A DNA stretch of 12,323 nucleotides from an uncultured Haemophilus sp. (GTDB taxonomy: Bacteria; Pseudomonadota; Gammaproteobacteria; Enterobacterales; Pasteurellaceae), in assembly GCF_905207935.1 (NCBI RefSeq), contig NZ_CAJLNI010000053.1:1-12323 (forward strand). Direction: 5' to 3'. How positions within the stretch are numbered: position 1 is the stretch's first letter; each line of letters opens with the position of its first letter. The notes beneath the pieces were generated by a model, which saw nothing but the letters and a program-made list of their open reading frames with translations, was not told the DNA's origin and did not search any database. A program made the translations under genes and the position numbers. Positions 1 through 6,893 of the stretch are shown piece by piece.

Positions 1-1
1 A

Positions 2-55
2 TTAGAAAGAGACTGTAAACCAAAAGATTTATCACGTTTCGTGAGCCATCTATAA
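2..55 (+). CDS. Possible 3' end of an unidentified gene (17 codons)
   Basis: One plus-strand frame is open from the left edge of the window and ends in TAA at 53-55. It would encode a C-terminus ending in ...KPKDLSRFVSHL, with the polar and hydrophobic mix expected of a real protein end. The stop lies 7 bp before a strong hairpin that would also work as a terminator in this direction, the usual arrangement for two convergent genes in this genome. The other two plus-strand frames hit stops early. The piece is too short to assign to a family, and a chance open frame of this length is quite possible. Confidence 0.3.
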   Translation, partial: LERDCKPKDLSRFVSHL

Positions 56-62
56 CGCTCAA

Positions 63-86
63 AAAAGGCGGAGATTTCCGCCTTTT
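63..86. terminator. Bidirectional intrinsic terminator after metX
   Basis: A perfect 10-bp stem (AAAAGGCGGA paired with TCCGCCTTTT) closes a 4-base loop. On the minus strand it lies 9 bp past the metX stop and ends in a run of six T. On the plus strand it ends in TTTT, so it could also stop transcription coming from the left edge. Confidence 0.85.
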
Positions 87-95
87 CTATTGTTC

Positions 96-1181
96 TTATT
101 CAAACTCACCTTCTAATCCACTTCGGATTTTATTTTCAAACGCTGTATAGTCCACTAAAAATGCATCGTGACCATAATCCGATGGGAATTCGTAGAATCT
201 TAAATCCACGCCTGCTTGCTCTAAAAGCTGTTTACTTTTATGCAAATCAATGGATTTAAATAGTTGATCTGTTGTCACTGAAACCAATGTATAGCAGGCT
301 TTAATTCGAGATAAGGCTTCTTTGACATCCGTATACCCTACGCTAGGATCATACAGATCAAGAGCACGCAATAAATGCAAATAGGTGTTAGCATCAAAAC
401 GCTCTAAGAATTTTTTACCTTGATAACTCAAATAGGATTCCACTTGAAAGTGATCACCCCAAAATTGTCCTTCAGATTTAGTCGCTCGTCCAAATGCCTT
501 GGCTAACTGTACATCTGTCCGATAAGTTAACATTCCCAACATACGAGCAATAGAAAGACCTTGATTAGGCGGTGTCCCTTCATAATAATCGCCATTATTA
601 AAATTCGGATCATTAATGACTGCCTGACGCATCACATGATTAAACCCAATAGCTTCCGCACTGAAGAAAATCGAAGAGCAAAGATTCACAATATTATCCA
701 TAAAATCCGGATAATCAATTGCCCATTGTGTAGCTTGCATACCGCCAAAAGAGCCGCCCACTATCGCTTTTAGATGTGTTATACCGAGATAGTCAAGTAA
801 CGCTTTTTGTACTTTGATAATATCTTGAACAATAATATTGGGGAACTGGCTACCATAAGGTTTTCCCGTAGTGGGATTAATTGAGCTTGGTCCCGTTGTT
901 CCTTTACAACCGCCTAATACATTTGAACAAATGAAAAAATATTTAGATGTATCAAATGCGAGGCCATCCCCCATAAAATTTTGCCACCAACCATCTTTAT
1001 TCGGTTCATCAAAATAAGGTTCGGCATCTCCCGTTAAGGCATGACAAATCAATACAGCATTGCTTTTATCTGCATTTAAAGTCCCGTAAGTTTGATACGC
1101 GACATTGATAGGCGAAAGCTGCCCACCCAATGTTAATTGGAGGGGATTGTCTTGAAAAAGCACGACATTTTGCACAGCCAT
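96..1181 (-). CDS. metX: Homoserine O-acetyltransferase (MetX)
   Basis: This enzyme transfers an acetyl group from acetyl-CoA to L-homoserine, the committed step of methionine synthesis by the acetyl route, in the cytoplasm. The 361-residue protein is full length for the alpha/beta-hydrolase family MetX. The nucleophile elbow GGSFGGMQ places the catalytic serine at about residue 144; the acid is probably D305 (VTTDQLF) and the base H338 (YGHDAF). Conserved family stretches such as CHALTGDA (about 46-53) and [14 protein letters not shown] (about 87-100) are intact. The ATG at 1181 is preceded by an AAAGG-type ribosome site (about 1194-1198). The gene stands alone, divergent from sanA. Its promoter is flanked by MetJ boxes, so repression by MetJ with S-adenosylmethionine is likely. 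In H. influenzae the equivalent gene has been called met2. Enterobacteria use the unrelated MetA instead, so this supports a Pasteurellaceae host. Confidence 0.96.
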   Translation of the reverse strand: MAVQNVVLFQDNPLQLTLGGQLSPINVAYQTYGTLNADKSNAVLICHALTGDAEPYFDEPNKDGWWQNFMGDGLAFDTSKYFFICSNVLGGCKGTTGPSSINPTTGKPYGSQFPNIIVQDIIKVQKALLDYLGITHLKAIVGGSFGGMQATQWAIDYPDFMDNIVNLCSSIFFSAEAIGFNHVMRQAVINDPNFNNGDYYEGTPPNQGLSIARMLGMLTYRTDVQLAKAFGRATKSEGQFWGDHFQVESYLSYQGKKFLERFDANTYLHLLRALDLYDPSVGYTDVKEALSRIKACYTLVSVTTDQLFKSIDLHKSKQLLEQAGVDLRFYEFPSDYGHDAFLVDYTAFENKIRSGLEGEFE

Positions 1182-1200
1182 TAAAATGATAACCTTTTAC

Positions 1201-1224
1201 GTTGATGATTTAACAATTATCAAC
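1201..1224. promoter_or_regulatory. 24-bp near-perfect dyad over the metX -10 element
   Basis: The arms are GTTGAT (1201-1206) and ATCAAC (1219-1224). Pairing continues inward through a G-T pair and three further A-T pairs, leaving a centre of about four bases. The right arm overlaps the predicted metX -10 hexamer, and the predicted transcription start lies near 1209, so only half would be transcribed. A DNA operator is therefore more likely than an RNA hairpin. It does not match MetJ, PurR, CRP, FNR or ArgR sites as I know them. The regulator is unknown. Confidence 0.45.
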
Positions 1225-1243
1225 AGCTCATGTTTTTTGTCAA
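1216..1243 (-). promoter_or_regulatory. metX sigma-70 promoter
   Basis: Reading the minus strand, a perfect -35 TTGACA (1243-1238) is followed after 16 bp by GATAAT (1221-1216), which matches five of six -10 bases. Transcription would start near 1209, about 28 bases upstream of the metX ATG. Confidence 0.7.
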
Positions 1244-1251
1244 GAAATTTT

Positions 1252-1267
1252 AGACGTTTAGACGTCT
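1252..1267. promoter_or_regulatory. Two tandem MetJ operator boxes
   Basis: Two adjacent 8-bp boxes are present: AGACGTTT (1252-1259) and a perfect consensus AGACGTCT (1260-1267). MetJ dimers bind cooperatively to tandem repeats of this 8-mer when S-adenosylmethionine is present. The boxes lie about 8 bp upstream of the metX -35 element, where the bound repressor array could block RNA polymerase. They are also about 36 bp upstream of the proposed sanA -35 element, so an effect on sanA is possible but less likely. Confidence 0.82.
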
Positions 1268-1303
1268 AAATATTTCCTTATCAATTTGGTAAACAAATTA
1301 CAC

Positions 1304-1332
1304 TTGAAATTATTTTGATTTTTCAGTATGTT
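1304..1332 (+). promoter_or_regulatory. Possible sanA promoter
   Basis: TTGAAA (1304-1309, five of six -35 bases) is followed after 17 bp by TATGTT (1327-1332, four of six -10 bases). Transcription would start near 1339. That would make the ATG at 1339 leaderless and favours the ATG at 1366 as the start of translation. Confidence 0.4.
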
Positions 1333-1350
1333 AGCCATATGCAACTATCC

Positions 1351-1379
1351 AAAATGCGGTTAAAAATGACCGCACTTTC
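1351..1379. repeat. Inverted uptake-signal pair at the 5' end of sanA
   Basis: A full uptake signal (ACCGCACTT, 1369-1377) faces an imperfect copy (AAATGCGGT, 1352-1360). Together they form a stem of about 11 bp with one mismatch around an AAAA loop. It resembles the terminators elsewhere in the window but lacks a following T run. It covers the in-frame ATG codons at 1354 and 1366. Confidence 0.6.
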
Positions 1380-2037
1380 ATGGCTCTCTCGCCTTCCTCT
1401 GAAAAAACTCCTCGGCTACGCTTTGGGGTTAGGTTTGCTCGTCTTGATTGGTTGCTTCACTATTGATCGTGCTATTAGTTTCTATGTACAAGATCGCGTT
1501 TATGAAGATGTTGAAATGCTCCCTCATCGCCACTATGCACTAGTACTTGGTACATCTAAATATGTTGCCAAAGGTAAAACCAACAAATATTACGACTACC
1601 GTTTAGAAGCATCAAAATACTTAATCGATCAAAATAAAGTTGATTATTTACTGCTAAGTGGTGATAACCGTACGCTTCAATATAACGAGCCTCGTACCAT
1701 GTTTTTGGACCTACGTAAAATGGGCGTGTCTGAAAGCGTCATGTTTAAAGATTTTGCAGGATTCCGCACCTTAGACTCTGTTGTGCGAGCAAATAAAGTT
1801 TTCCAAGTTCCCTCCTTTACGATCATCAGTCAAAAATTCCATTGTGAACGTGCTCTGCTTATTGCTAAACATTACGATATTGATGCCATTTGTTTCACCG
1901 CAAAACAGCCAGAAGTTTATTTTGGGACGCGTGTCCGCGAAATGTTTGCTCGCGTGAAAGCCGTATTAGACTTAATCATCGGGGTAAAACCTTATTTTCT
2001 TGGCACGCCAGAACCGTTACCAATGCCTACTGAATAG
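1366..2037 (+). CDS. sanA: SanA-type inner membrane protein (DUF218/YdcF family)
   Basis: This is the homologue of E. coli SanA, linked to the envelope barrier against vancomycin at high temperature; its biochemical role is unsettled. From the ATG at 1366 the protein has 223 residues: a basic N-terminus, one membrane segment at about residues 15-32, then a DUF218 domain, probably periplasmic. DUF218 hallmarks include LVLGTSKY (about 59-66), LLLSGDN (about 95-101), YNEPRTM (about 106-112), AGFRTLDSVVR (about 131-141) and QKFHCERAL (about 156-164). The start is uncertain: in-frame TTG 1315 and ATGs at 1339, 1354 and 1366 are all open and none has a clear ribosome site. I prefer 1366 because its length fits E. 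coli SanA best and the putative promoter starts transcripts near 1339. The gene is single, divergent from metX. Confidence 0.88.
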   Translation: MTALSWLSRLPLKKLLGYALGLGLLVLIGCFTIDRAISFYVQDRVYEDVEMLPHRHYALVLGTSKYVAKGKTNKYYDYRLEASKYLIDQNKVDYLLLSGDNRTLQYNEPRTMFLDLRKMGVSESVMFKDFAGFRTLDSVVRANKVFQVPSFTIISQKFHCERALLIAKHYDIDAICFTAKQPEVYFGTRVREMFARVKAVLDLIIGVKPYFLGTPEPLPMPTE

Positions 2038-2073
2038 TTAACTATTCTTTAATTTTTACCCTATTTAATCAAA

Positions 2074-2097
2074 AAAGATCTAAATAAAAAGATTTTT
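2074..2097 (+). terminator. Weak AT-rich hairpin after sanA
   Basis: An 8-bp stem (AAAGATCT with AGATTTTT, including one G-T pair) closes an 8-base loop and runs into T-rich sequence, 36 bp after the sanA stop. The stem is weak, so this is only a candidate terminator. Confidence 0.3.
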
Positions 2098-2120
2098 ATA
2101 CGATTTTTTATCATATTTAT

Positions 2121-2149
2121 TTGACAATTTTTAATTAAATCGCTATTTC
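2121..2149 (+). promoter_or_regulatory. lysC promoter
   Basis: A perfect -35 TTGACA (2121-2126) is followed after 17 bp by TATTTC (2144-2149), a poor -10. The leader would be about 50 bases. The whole 167-bp gap after sanA is strongly AT-rich. It is too short and lacks the GC-rich helices expected of a lysine riboswitch. Confidence 0.5.
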
Positions 2150-2204
2150 TAATAGCCATCATAAAACACAACATCTTACTTTTTTCATTTTAGAGGATTA
2201 TCTT

Positions 2205-3557
2205 ATGTCTCATTTATCGGTAGCAAAATTTGGTGGTACATCCGTCGCGAACTATTCCGCTATGCAAGCTTGTGCCAAAATCGTCATTGCAGATCCTAAT
2301 ACTCGCGTTGTCGTGCTTTCTGCCTCTGCTGGTGTAACAAACTTATTAGTTGCCTTAGCCAATGGCGTAGAAGCTGAAGAACGCGCAAAATTAATTGGTG
2401 AAGTCCGCCAAATTCAAGAAAATATTTTAAATGAATTACAAGACGACAGCCGTGTGCGCCCTGTCATTGAAAAATACTTAGAAAATATTACCGCACTTTC
2501 TGAAGCGGCTAGCCTTGCGACATCACTTGCTTTAACTGATGAGCTCATTAGCCACGGTGAAATGATGTCAACGCAAATTTTCATTGAAGTATTAAGAGAA
2601 TTACAAACCTCAGCTACTTGGGTCGATGTGCGTACTTTAGTCGCAACCAATGATAACTTTGGTAAAGCGTCACCAGATGATGCTCAAACCCAAGCAAATT
2701 GCGATAATTTATTAAAACCATTAATCGACCGAGGTGAATTAGTCATCACCCAAGGTTTTATCGGCCGTGAACCAGGTGGTAAAACGACTACTTTAGGTCG
2801 TGGTGGTAGTGACTACTCTGCGGCACTTTTAGCTGAAGTATTAAACGCAAAAGATGTATTAATTTGGACGGATGTGGCGGGAATTTACACCACAGATCCG
2901 CGTGTCGTCCCTGAAGCAAAACGTATTGATACCATGAGTTTTGCTGAAGCAGCTGAAATGGCAACTTTCGGCGCTAAAGTATTACACCCTGCAACATTAC
3001 TTCCAGCTGTACGCAGTAATATTCCAGTTTATGTAGGTTCAAGTAAAGCACCTGATGCAGGCGGTACTTGGGTAACACGCGATCCACAACCACGTCCAAC
3101 ATTCCGTGCAATTGCAGTTCGTCGCGATCAAACTTTATTGACGCTTTCAAGCTTAAGCATGTTACATGCCCAAGGATTCCTTGCAAATGTATTCAATATC
3201 TTAGCCAAATATAAAATTTCGGTGGACACGATTACGACTTCAGAAGTGAGTATTGCATTAACGTTAGATAAAACAGGCTCTGCTTCATCTGGTATTGAAT
3301 TACTTTCACCAGAATTATTAGAAGAATTAAGTCAATATTGTACTGTGAAAGTCGATACAGGCTTATCACTTGTCGCATTAATTGGAAATGACTTACACCT
3401 CGCTTCTGGTGTAGCAAAACGTATTTTCGACACACTTGAAGGCTATAACATTCGCATGATTAGCTATGGCGCAAGCACGAATAACATTTGTATGCTAGCG
3501 CATAGTGACAAAGCGGATGACGTAGTACGTTCATTACATAAATCGTTGTTTGAATAA
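2205..3557 (+). CDS. lysC: Lysine-sensitive aspartate kinase III (LysC)
   Basis: The enzyme phosphorylates L-aspartate with ATP, the first step toward lysine, diaminopimelate, threonine and methionine. The 450-residue length matches E. coli LysC (449). The kinase domain starts with KFGGTSVAN (8-16) and includes GKTTTLGRGGSDYSAALLAE (about 192-211) and WTDVAGIYTTDPR (221-233). Two ACT domains follow from about residue 305. Positions whose mutation makes the E. coli enzyme lysine-resistant are unchanged here (M319, G324, T345, S346 and T353, one higher than in E. coli), so feedback inhibition by lysine is expected. There is no fused homoserine dehydrogenase, which separates it from ThrA and MetL. 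The ATG at 2205 has an AGAGGA ribosome site at 2192-2197. It is a single-gene unit with its own promoter and a strong terminator. Confidence 0.96.
   Translation: MSHLSVAKFGGTSVANYSAMQACAKIVIADPNTRVVVLSASAGVTNLLVALANGVEAEERAKLIGEVRQIQENILNELQDDSRVRPVIEKYLENITALSEAASLATSLALTDELISHGEMMSTQIFIEVLRELQTSATWVDVRTLVATNDNFGKASPDDAQTQANCDNLLKPLIDRGELVITQGFIGREPGGKTTTLGRGGSDYSAALLAEVLNAKDVLIWTDVAGIYTTDPRVVPEAKRIDTMSFAEAAEMATFGAKVLHPATLLPAVRSNIPVYVGSSKAPDAGGTWVTRDPQPRPTFRAIAVRRDQTLLTLSSLSMLHAQGFLANVFNILAKYKISVDTITTSEVSIALTLDKTGSASSGIELLSPELLEELSQYCTVKVDTGLSLVALIGNDLHLASGVAKRIFDTLEGYNIRMISYGASTNNICMLAHSDKADDVVRSLHKSLFE
2490..2498 (-). repeat. DNA uptake signal inside lysC
   Basis: Exact complement (ACCGCACTT) of the 9-base Haemophilus uptake signal, read within lysC as codons for Thr-Ala-Leu. 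Such copies mark DNA for uptake during natural transformation. Confidence 0.9.
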
Positions 3558-3568
3558 TAAATTTAAGG

Positions 3569-3599
3569 AAAGTGCGGTTAAAAATAACCGCACTTTTTT
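3569..3599 (+). terminator. lysC terminator from paired uptake signals
   Basis: A perfect 12-bp stem (AAAGTGCGGTTA with TAACCGCACTTT) closes an AAAA loop and is followed by T residues to 3599. Two inverted uptake signals make up the stem. It lies 11 bp past the lysC stop. Confidence 0.92.
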
Positions 3600-3610
3600 A
3601 CGTTTTGAAT

Positions 3611-3639
3611 TTGAGATTAAGGCAAAAAAAGAGTAAAGT
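3611..3639 (+). promoter_or_regulatory. purA promoter
   Basis: TTGAGA (3611-3616, five of six) is followed after 17 bp by TAAAGT (3634-3639, four of six). Transcription would start near 3646, about 40 bases before the purA ATG, inside the candidate PurR operator. Confidence 0.45.
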
Positions 3640-3651
3640 AATCGTTTGTCT
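3636..3651 (+). promoter_or_regulatory. Candidate PurR operator before purA
   Basis: The 16-mer AAGTAATCGTTTGTCT matches 10 of the 12 fixed positions of the E. coli PurR consensus ANGCAANCGNTTNCNT, including the central CG. It overlaps the predicted purA -10 and transcription start, a typical place for repression. PurR with hypoxanthine or guanine represses purA in E. coli. A second half-site (ACGCAAAC) lies at 3665-3672. Confidence 0.6.
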
Positions 3652-3653
3652 GA

Positions 3654-4985
<1,332 letters not shown>

Positions 4986-5000
4986 AACAGCATAAAAATA

Positions 5001-5037
5001 AACCGCACTTTGGCATAACCAAGTGCGGTTATTTTTT
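5001..5037 (+). terminator. Uptake-signal hairpin between purA and the DUF484 gene
   Basis: A perfect 10-bp stem (AACCGCACTT with AAGTGCGGTT) closes a 10-base loop, followed by an A and six T (5032-5037). It lies 15 bp past the purA stop and touches the ribosome site of the next gene (5038-5043). No convincing promoter fits between hairpin and start codon, so the next gene may depend on read-through from purA. Confidence 0.8.
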
Positions 5038-5049
5038 AAGGAGTTTTTG

Positions 5050-5715
5050 ATGACTGAACAAGATATTGCTGACTACCTAAAAAATCACCCTGATTTTTTT
5101 ACCCATCGTCCTGAACTACTTCAACAGCTTACCATTCCGCATAGCCATGAAGAAGGGACGATTTCGTTAGTCGAAGCACAGCTTGCTCAGCAACGAGAAC
5201 AAATCAAAACACTTACTCAACTCCTCGAAAAATTTCATCAGCTTGCTCATCAAGAAGCAGATATCTTCTTTGCTCTCTTGCCTTTGCAGAAAAAACTATT
5301 TCAAACAGAAGACTTTATTGCCATCAATGAAAAGCTTGATGACTGGGCAAAAGGCTATGAGCTAGAAGGTGTCAAAATCTTACTTTTCACTGACAGCTGG
5401 CAAAAAAAAGACACCACTCCTGAACAATATTGGCTAGACAGAAAAGCCTTTGAACTCATTCGCCTAGAGCGCATGGGCTTACGCCAATTCTATTTAGGCG
5501 ATCTCTCCAATAAAGAAAAAGCCCTTATCTTCCTCCCTGAAGAACTCCCTATCGGCTCTGTGGCGATTTGCCGCTTAGGCGGAACACCACAAAAACCAAC
5601 CGCACTTTTACTCTTCAAATCTCGAGACACAGACCGTTTCCACAACGACCAAGACACCACATTTCTTCGACATTTAGTTGATATTGTGGAATTGCATTTG
5701 GGAAGATGGATTTAG
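5050..5715 (+). CDS. DUF484 family protein (YigA-like)
   Basis: The product is a 221-residue cytoplasmic protein of the DUF484 family, whose function is not known. The N-terminus TEQDIADYLKNHPDFF with HRPELL close behind is the family signature. A helical, Glu/Gln-rich, coiled-coil-like stretch follows at about residues 38-70, then a GAF-like domain to the end. The ATG at 5050 is chosen because AAGGAG (5038-5043) sits 6 bp before it; an upstream in-frame GTG at 5023 falls inside the terminator stem. In many gamma-proteobacteria the family member sits between dapF and xerC. Here neither is adjacent: purA is upstream and an ABC operon downstream. An exact uptake signal lies near the 3' end. No terminator is visible after the gene. 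Confidence 0.85.
   Translation: MTEQDIADYLKNHPDFFTHRPELLQQLTIPHSHEEGTISLVEAQLAQQREQIKTLTQLLEKFHQLAHQEADIFFALLPLQKKLFQTEDFIAINEKLDDWAKGYELEGVKILLFTDSWQKKDTTPEQYWLDRKAFELIRLERMGLRQFYLGDLSNKEKALIFLPEELPIGSVAICRLGGTPQKPTALLLFKSRDTDRFHNDQDTTFLRHLVDIVELHLGRWI
5599..5607 (-). repeat. DNA uptake signal inside the DUF484 gene
   Basis: Exact complement (ACCGCACTT) of the Haemophilus uptake signal. It is the last exact copy before a gap of about 5.1 kb that covers the ABC importer operon. Confidence 0.9.
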
Positions 5716-5724
5716 ACATTATTA

Positions 5725-5740
5725 AGTGATCTCTATCACA
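5725..5740. promoter_or_regulatory. Strong CRP-cAMP site upstream of the ABC operon
   Basis: AGTGATCTCTATCACA has the GTGA-N6-TCAC core of a CRP site and matches nine of the ten bases of TGTGA-N6-TCACA. Its centre is 5732.5. Two promoter placements fit. TAGACT at 5762-5767 would give class II activation at about -41.5. TATAAA at 5814-5819 would give class I at about -93. Either suggests induction when preferred sugars are scarce. Confidence 0.72.
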
Positions 5741-5813
5741 AATCTGAAAATTATTTAAATTTAGACTTTTATATTCAAATATTTAAGCGTATTTTGTAGG
5801 TTAGATGTTTTGG

Positions 5814-5819
5814 TATAAA
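5814..5819 (+). promoter_or_regulatory. Possible -10 element of the ABC operon
   Basis: TATAAA matches five of six -10 bases. No good -35 lies 15-18 bp upstream, as expected for an activator-dependent promoter. TAGACT at 5762-5767 is the competing choice, at class II spacing from the CRP site. Confidence 0.35.
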
Positions 5820-5878
5820 TGTCGATCGTAGTTTGATCTCATTTACTGATTTTATCCCTATCTCAGTGAGGTTTCATT

Positions 5879-6874
5879 ATGAATAAAAAAATGTCTTTAA
5901 CATTGATTGCTATTGGACTAGGTATGTCACTTAGTAATATTGCTGCAGCACAAGAAAAATTAATTGTGTACACATCAATGAAAGAATCATTAATTGGTGC
6001 ATTAAAAGCAAAATTTACTGAAAAACATCCAGATGTTGAAATGGATTATCAGTCTGCTGGTGCCGGAAAATTGATGGCTAAAATTGCAACGGAAAAAGAA
6101 TCCGGGAAAATTATGGCTGATGTAATTTGGACAAGTGAAGTACCTGACTTCTTCCAAATGAAAAAGAACGGCATGCTCGAAGCTTATGTTTCCCCTGAAA
6201 CAAACAATATCGTTAATCCTATCCCTAATTTCGATGGTTCTTTTACCCCAATCCGCCTCGGCACACTAGCAATCGCCTACAATACGCGTTTCGTTAAAGA
6301 TAATCCACCTGCTGAATGGGCTGATATCTTAAAACCTGAATATAAAGGTGCGTTTGGTATTGCAAACCCTGCATTATCGGGTACGTCATATATGAGTGTA
6401 TCTTTATTAAAAGATAAATTTGGTTGGGAATTCTTTGAAAAATTAAAAGCCAATAAAGCTAAAGTAGGTAAAGGTGCAGGACAAGTTATCGATGATACCG
6501 CATCTGGTGATTTATTAGCCTCCTTAGCGGTTGACTATATTACCAACGATAAAATTAAAAAAGGCGCGCAATTAAAATTGGTTTATCCAAAAGAAATGCT
6601 CGTCATCCCTAGCCCTGCAGCGATCTTAAAAGGCACTGAACACCTTGCTGCTTCACAAAAATTTATTGACTTCTTACTTTCTGAAGATGGACAAAAAATC
6701 ATTGCTAACGAAGGGACATTACCAGTTAGAAAAGGCGTTGAACTTGATGCTAAATTTGGTATGCCATCTCTAGAAGATGCTGTATCAAGAGCAATTCCTA
6801 TTGACTATGAAAAATTAATGTCAGAAAAAGAAGAAACAATTAAACATTTCACTCAAATTCTTCAAGGTCGTTAA
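5879..6874 (+). CDS. Periplasmic binding protein of an ABC importer (FbpA/AfuA family)
   Basis: This 331-residue protein should capture the substrate in the periplasm and deliver it to the permease encoded two genes downstream. A signal peptide (KK followed by a hydrophobic core) ends in IAAA, with cleavage likely after A24. The mature protein starts LIVYTS, and ADVIWTSE (about 80-87), SGDLLASLAVDY (about 209-220) and FIDFLLSEDGQKII (about 262-275) follow the FbpA-like family. The FbpA iron ligands are not kept: the histidine position is M34, and the Tyr-Tyr pair aligns with Y220-I221. Iron is therefore unlikely. AfuA of Actinobacillus pleuropneumoniae, a relative once called an iron binder, takes up sugar phosphates; Ser/Thr-rich YTSMKES here would suit a phosphate, but that is inference. 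Ribosome site GTGAGGT at 5866-5872. First gene of the operon. Confidence 0.88.
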   Translation: MNKKMSLTLIAIGLGMSLSNIAAAQEKLIVYTSMKESLIGALKAKFTEKHPDVEMDYQSAGAGKLMAKIATEKESGKIMADVIWTSEVPDFFQMKKNGMLEAYVSPETNNIVNPIPNFDGSFTPIRLGTLAIAYNTRFVKDNPPAEWADILKPEYKGAFGIANPALSGTSYMSVSLLKDKFGWEFFEKLKANKAKVGKGAGQVIDDTASGDLLASLAVDYITNDKIKKGAQLKLVYPKEMLVIPSPAAILKGTEHLAASQKFIDFLLSEDGQKIIANEGTLPVRKGVELDAKFGMPSLEDAVSRAIPIDYEKLMSEKEETIKHFTQILQGR

Positions 6875-6893
6875 TCAGTAAGGAGTTGTGATT

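Noticed and set aside
561..773. Open frame on the plus strand inside metX
   Set aside because: It lies antisense to a well-conserved gene, has no ribosome site and its translation has no recognisable domain. The same holds for the other open frames antisense to or overlapping lysC, purA, the ABC genes and yedE.
1182..1250. S-adenosylmethionine riboswitch before metX
   Set aside because: The predicted leader is about 28 bases. MetJ boxes explain methionine control.
1339..1365. Mobile element or prophage remnants, CRISPR and tRNA genes anywhere in the window
   Set aside because: I read the gaps between genes and saw no transposase pieces, regularly spaced repeats or tRNA cloverleaf arms. The only recurrent repeats are uptake signals.
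2038..2204. Lysine riboswitch upstream of lysC
   Set aside because: The gap is 167 bp in all and, after the promoter, leaves a leader of only about 50 bases. It is nearly all A and T and shows none of the stable helices of an L-box.
5023..5049. GTG start at 5023 for the DUF484 protein
   Set aside because: The GTG lies inside the stem of the terminator hairpin. ATG 5050 has an ideal ribosome site and gives the usual family N-terminus.
5745..5800. AT-rich inverted stretches as a Fur box
   Set aside because: The TTTAAAT/ATTTAA runs pair poorly and do not follow the GATAAT-repeat pattern. The binding protein also lacks iron ligands.
5851..5859. DnaA-box-like TTATCCCTA
   Set aside because: It matches only seven of nine bases, stands alone, and shows no origin features.
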